From Canna indica (lineage: Eukaryota; Streptophyta; Magnoliopsida; Zingiberales; Cannaceae), in the NCBI GenBank assembly GCA_034359265.1, contig CP136896.1, positions 7,905,501 to 7,969,500 on the forward strand: DNA of 64,000 nt, written 5' to 3'. Position 1 is the stretch's first letter. Every line of letters begins with the position of its first letter. Positions 61,078 through 64,000 of the stretch are shown here, piece after piece. The notes below the pieces were generated by a model. It was given only the letters and a program-made list of their open reading frames with translations. It searched no databases and had not been told where the DNA came from. Position numbers and translations under genes: made by a program.

Positions 61078-61963
61078 GTGAAAAGGGTTAAATTTGACTA
61101 AGAAGTATTTAAAAATATACAAATTTATCTCTTAACTATATTTTTGATCAAAATTATCCTCAACATTACATAATTGAATCATTTTTGTCATTTTTCTTAA
61201 CGGAAGTCCACATCACCAAACGAAATCCTACGTGGCAAGTATGCTCGTCCACATAAAATGCCACGATGAAAAATGACACGTGACAATTATGTACTAACAA
61301 GGATAATTTTTGTCCAAAATATATTTAAGAGATAAATTTACACATTTTTTAATACTTTAGGAGCAAATTTGTATCATTTTCAATATTTCAGGGGCAAATT
61401 TTGCCATTTTTTCTAGAATAAAATCTATGTGGTGCCTAGCCAACGTATTTTATGTCCATTGCACGATTTCTGCAAGTTTGATTTCTACCTTAGAATTTAA
61501 ACAATATTTTAGTAAATTTATTGAGAAATATAAATTTTAAAAATAAAATATAAACAATATTTTAAAAATATATATCTTAATTACTAAAATAAAAACTTGA
61601 TTAAATTTAATAATTAGTAAGTAGTAACTGGTCTAGCCCGACCCGAAAGTTCGAGGAGAATCCCGTCCCAGTTCAAAATTGGGACGGGACCGGGATAAAA
61701 TCGAGATGCTTCATATTCGGGACTGATACTTGGACACATATTTGTGTTGGCTTGTGGCACATGTCATTTTCCACCGTGACATCTTACGTGGTCGAGCTTC
61801 TCTTGTCATGTTGGTTTTCGTTTGCTGACGTGTACTTCCGTTAAAATAAAGGGCAAAATTGATCCAATTATATAATGTGAGGATAATTTTGATTAAAAAC
61901 ACAATTAATGAGATAAATTTATATATTTTTCAATATTTTCGGGACAAATTTAATCTTTTTCTC
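61078..61963. mobile_element. Mutator-like MITE, 886 bp
   Basis: Long inverted ends: GTGAAAAGGGTTAAATTTG at the left matches the reverse complement of the right end (CAAATTTAATCTTTTTCTC). Similarity extends about 120 bp (CAAATTTATCTC, TTGATCAAAATTATCCTC). Flanked by a perfect 9-bp target duplication TATAATAAA (61069-61077 and 61964-61972), the Mutator hallmark. No transposase. Confidence 0.88.
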
Positions 61964-61972
61964 TATAATAAA

Positions 61973-63318
61973 AAGATTTTGATGATAGGCATCCCTCTCT
62001 ATTGCAAGCGGTGCTTTTGTGAACTTCCACATGATCGATTCCTAAATTGGATAGATCTAGCTTGTTTAATCGATAACATTCGATCATGATATCTTACTTA
62101 AACCCAAGGTGACGTGTCCATCGTCAATATATATTTGGCCATGTAACTGTGCAAAATAGATGGTGCCATTGTGAAGAACATTATTAAAATATATAATTGG
62201 TGCTTGTGTTTAAATTTTTTTCATCCACGAGAGAATTGAGACTAGATGAAAACTGTATAATGTTCTGGATCGTAAATATTCTAACTTCCGCGTATGCATG
62301 TGTAGCGTCTGATAACATTATTTTTTAGCTTTAGCTAAGCATAATTTCTGCAATCTAGTTCTTTTTTTTTCTTTTTTGGGTCTTCATCTTTTTTGCACAA
62401 CTTATGTTGATTAAAATTGGGTCTTCATAATTTCAATCGTGATTTGCATGCATTTCAATTATGCAAACATTGACCAGAGTTGCACATCACAAATATTTCA
62501 ATTGTTATTTCGAACATGGCTGATTTTCCATAATTTTTTAATAATTTTTTTAATAGTGTTACGCCATTGAGAAGTATGTAATTTATAATGTGGTTTTTTT
62601 ATTATTTTATTAAATATATTGTTTATTTAAAATGTGATGCAGATACATATCCAGACGGACGTGGTTCCGATGAGAATAAAAAAATGTAAAATAATTTTAA
62701 TAAAACTGAAATTTTAATTTTGAACTTTTTTAGATTTTACATTTTGCAAGTTGTTGAAATTTTAATAAGAGTTAATTATATTTTTATCCTTCAAAATATC
62801 ATATTTTTATTGTTTGATTCTTCTTTTTTTTAAAAAATTCGTTTAGTCATTCAAAAATTATTTTCGTTTTCGTTTGATTCATTCGTTAACTTTTACTGTT
62901 AAGTGCCAATATGACAATGGGACCAAACGAAAAAAATAAAATATTTTAAGAAATTAGATTATATATATATTAATAGTCTAAAATATAATAATATACATTT
63001 TAATAATATAAAACATAATAATATATAATAATATTTTAAGTTATTAAAATATATTTTTTTTATTTGATATATCTTTAATCTATGTCAGTATTGTCACGTG
63101 ATACTATTAATAAAAGTTAACGAAAAATTAACGAAGGAATGAAACGAAAATAAAAAATATTTTTCGAGGAATCAAACGAAATTTTTTTAAAAAAGAAATT
63201 AATAAAAAAAATATATGATAAGTTGGATGAACCAAAAATATAATTAAACCTTTTAATAATACGAAAGTACAAATTTGCAATTGCAGCACCCGGACCTCCT
63301 GTCGCCGATCTCTTCTCC
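61973..63318. other. Intergenic DNA upstream of the second PPR gene
   Basis: AT-rich with short poly-A/T and TA tracts. No gene, RNA or bounded repeat recognised. Composition changes abruptly to GC-rich near 63285, close to the PPR start. Confidence 0.6.
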
Positions 63319-64000
63319 ATGGCCGCTTGCATCTCGTCCTCCCAACTCCCAACTGCGATCCGATCAGCCACCGCAACCCTTGACCTCTTCATTAATGCCA
63401 TCTGCCTCCGGTCGAGGAGCCGCCGTTCCCTTCGCGGCCATAGCACGATCTCCAACTCGGGCCTCCCCGCTGCTACCGTCGTCTCCAGCGAAGAGGCCCC
63501 TGCTTCCGATTTTCTCTCCCGCTTCTCCGATATTTTGAAGAATTTTCGAAATGAAAGTCATGAATACATCCCTGAACCTGGTGCCAAGCCTCTCGAGTCC
63601 GATCCCTTCCACTACAACCTCCTCATGAAGGCCTTCAGCCGCGCCGGCAATATCGATGAGGTCCTTCGGCTCTTCCGCGAGATGAAGGAATCCAAGTGCG
63701 ATCCCAACGTCCTATGCTACACCACCGTTTTGGACGCGCTCCTTGCCGCGAATAGGCCGAAGGAGGCAGAGAAGGTGTTCGATGAAATGATCGACTCAGG
63801 TGTCACGCCGGATGCTGCTTCTTTCACGGTTCTTGTGAAATTCTATTCTTTTTACCTCAAAAAGTTTGATTCTGCCAATGAGGTTATTAGATGGATGATC
63901 CGGAGTGGCTGCGATCCTGATGTTGTTACCTACACAACTCTGATCGCGGGGCTGTGCAAGGCTGGTTTGGTCGAGGACGCTTGGGACGTAGTGGATCAGA
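63319..64000 (+). CDS. Pentatricopeptide repeat protein, P class, 5' part (runs off the window)
   Basis: Open from ATG 63319 to the window end (227 codons). The N-terminus (MAACISSSQLPTAIRSATAT, then an Arg/Ser-rich stretch) suits an organelle transit peptide. From about residue 105 canonical 35-residue P motifs follow: FHYNLLMKAFSRAGNIDEVL, VLCYTTVLDALLAANRPKEA, ASFTVLVKFYSF and VVTYTTLIAGLCKAGLVEDA. P-class proteins typically stabilise, process or help translate organelle RNAs. GC-rich 5' end as in the other PPR gene; independent of it by 4.2 kb. The chosen ATG (CCATGGCC) has a strong initiation context. Confidence 0.92.
   Translation, partial: MAACISSSQLPTAIRSATATLDLFINAICLRSRSRRSLRGHSTISNSGLPAATVVSSEEAPASDFLSRFSDILKNFRNESHEYIPEPGAKPLESDPFHYNLLMKAFSRAGNIDEVLRLFREMKESKCDPNVLCYTTVLDALLAANRPKEAEKVFDEMIDSGVTPDAASFTVLVKFYSFYLKKFDSANEVIRWMIRSGCDPDVVTYTTLIAGLCKAGLVEDAWDVVDQ

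Overview
The window is nuclear DNA from a flowering plant, probably a monocot. The evidence is intron-containing and intronless plant genes, PPR genes whose 5' ends are strongly GC-rich, a SAUR-type reading frame, a eukaryotic tRNA-Lys(CUU), and dense LTR retrotransposons and MITEs. The species cannot be named from the sequence alone.

1-24.1 kb is a nest of LTR retrotransposons. A decayed Ty3-gypsy element of Tat/Retand type (gag at 4.95-6.3 kb, protease, RT, RNase H, then integrase at 21.1-22.2 kb and a tandem-repeat tail) is broken by a solo copia-type LTR (7148-8517) and by a Tekay-like solo LTR (10062-20692). That solo LTR contains a complete non-autonomous copia-type element (11378-19807, target duplication TACCT) carrying only gag. 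The copia element in turn holds a hAT-type MITE (16591-17100, 8-bp duplication). Pieces of Tekay-like LTRs flank the nest at 1-4.3 kb and 23.4-24.1 kb.

24.1-36.8 kb is AT-rich and gene-poor. It holds a four-unit AT-rich tandem array, an AG microsatellite, a long-terminal-inverted-repeat element (27075-29294) carrying a SAUR copy with an internal stop, several MITEs (some with clear target duplications) and one tRNA-Lys(CUU) gene.

36.9-55.7 kb is a four-exon cornichon-homolog gene encoding 134 aa, an ER cargo receptor of the COPII pathway. Its second intron is 15.7 kb long because about 14.6 kb of endogenous pararetrovirus (Caulimoviridae, badnavirus/tungrovirus-like) is integrated there. The viral DNA is a rearranged mosaic of seven blocks in both orientations. 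All viral genes are present: a small coiled-coil ORF1, an ORF2 polyprotein (movement, coat, two Cys motifs, protease, RT, RNase H) and a 159-aa ORF3 of unknown function. Two copies of the viral promoter region are present in opposite orientations. Near-identical 2.3-kb arms form a giant inverted repeat with a 0.46-kb spacer, and a leftward viral promoter would transcribe across both arms. That arrangement is a plausible natural source of virus-derived dsRNA, and it is the most interesting object in the window.

57.3-59.1 kb is an intact intronless PLS-class PPR gene. 63.3 kb to the window end is the start of a P-class PPR gene. Between them lie a second copy of the 16.6-kb hAT MITE family and a Mutator-like MITE with a 9-bp target duplication.
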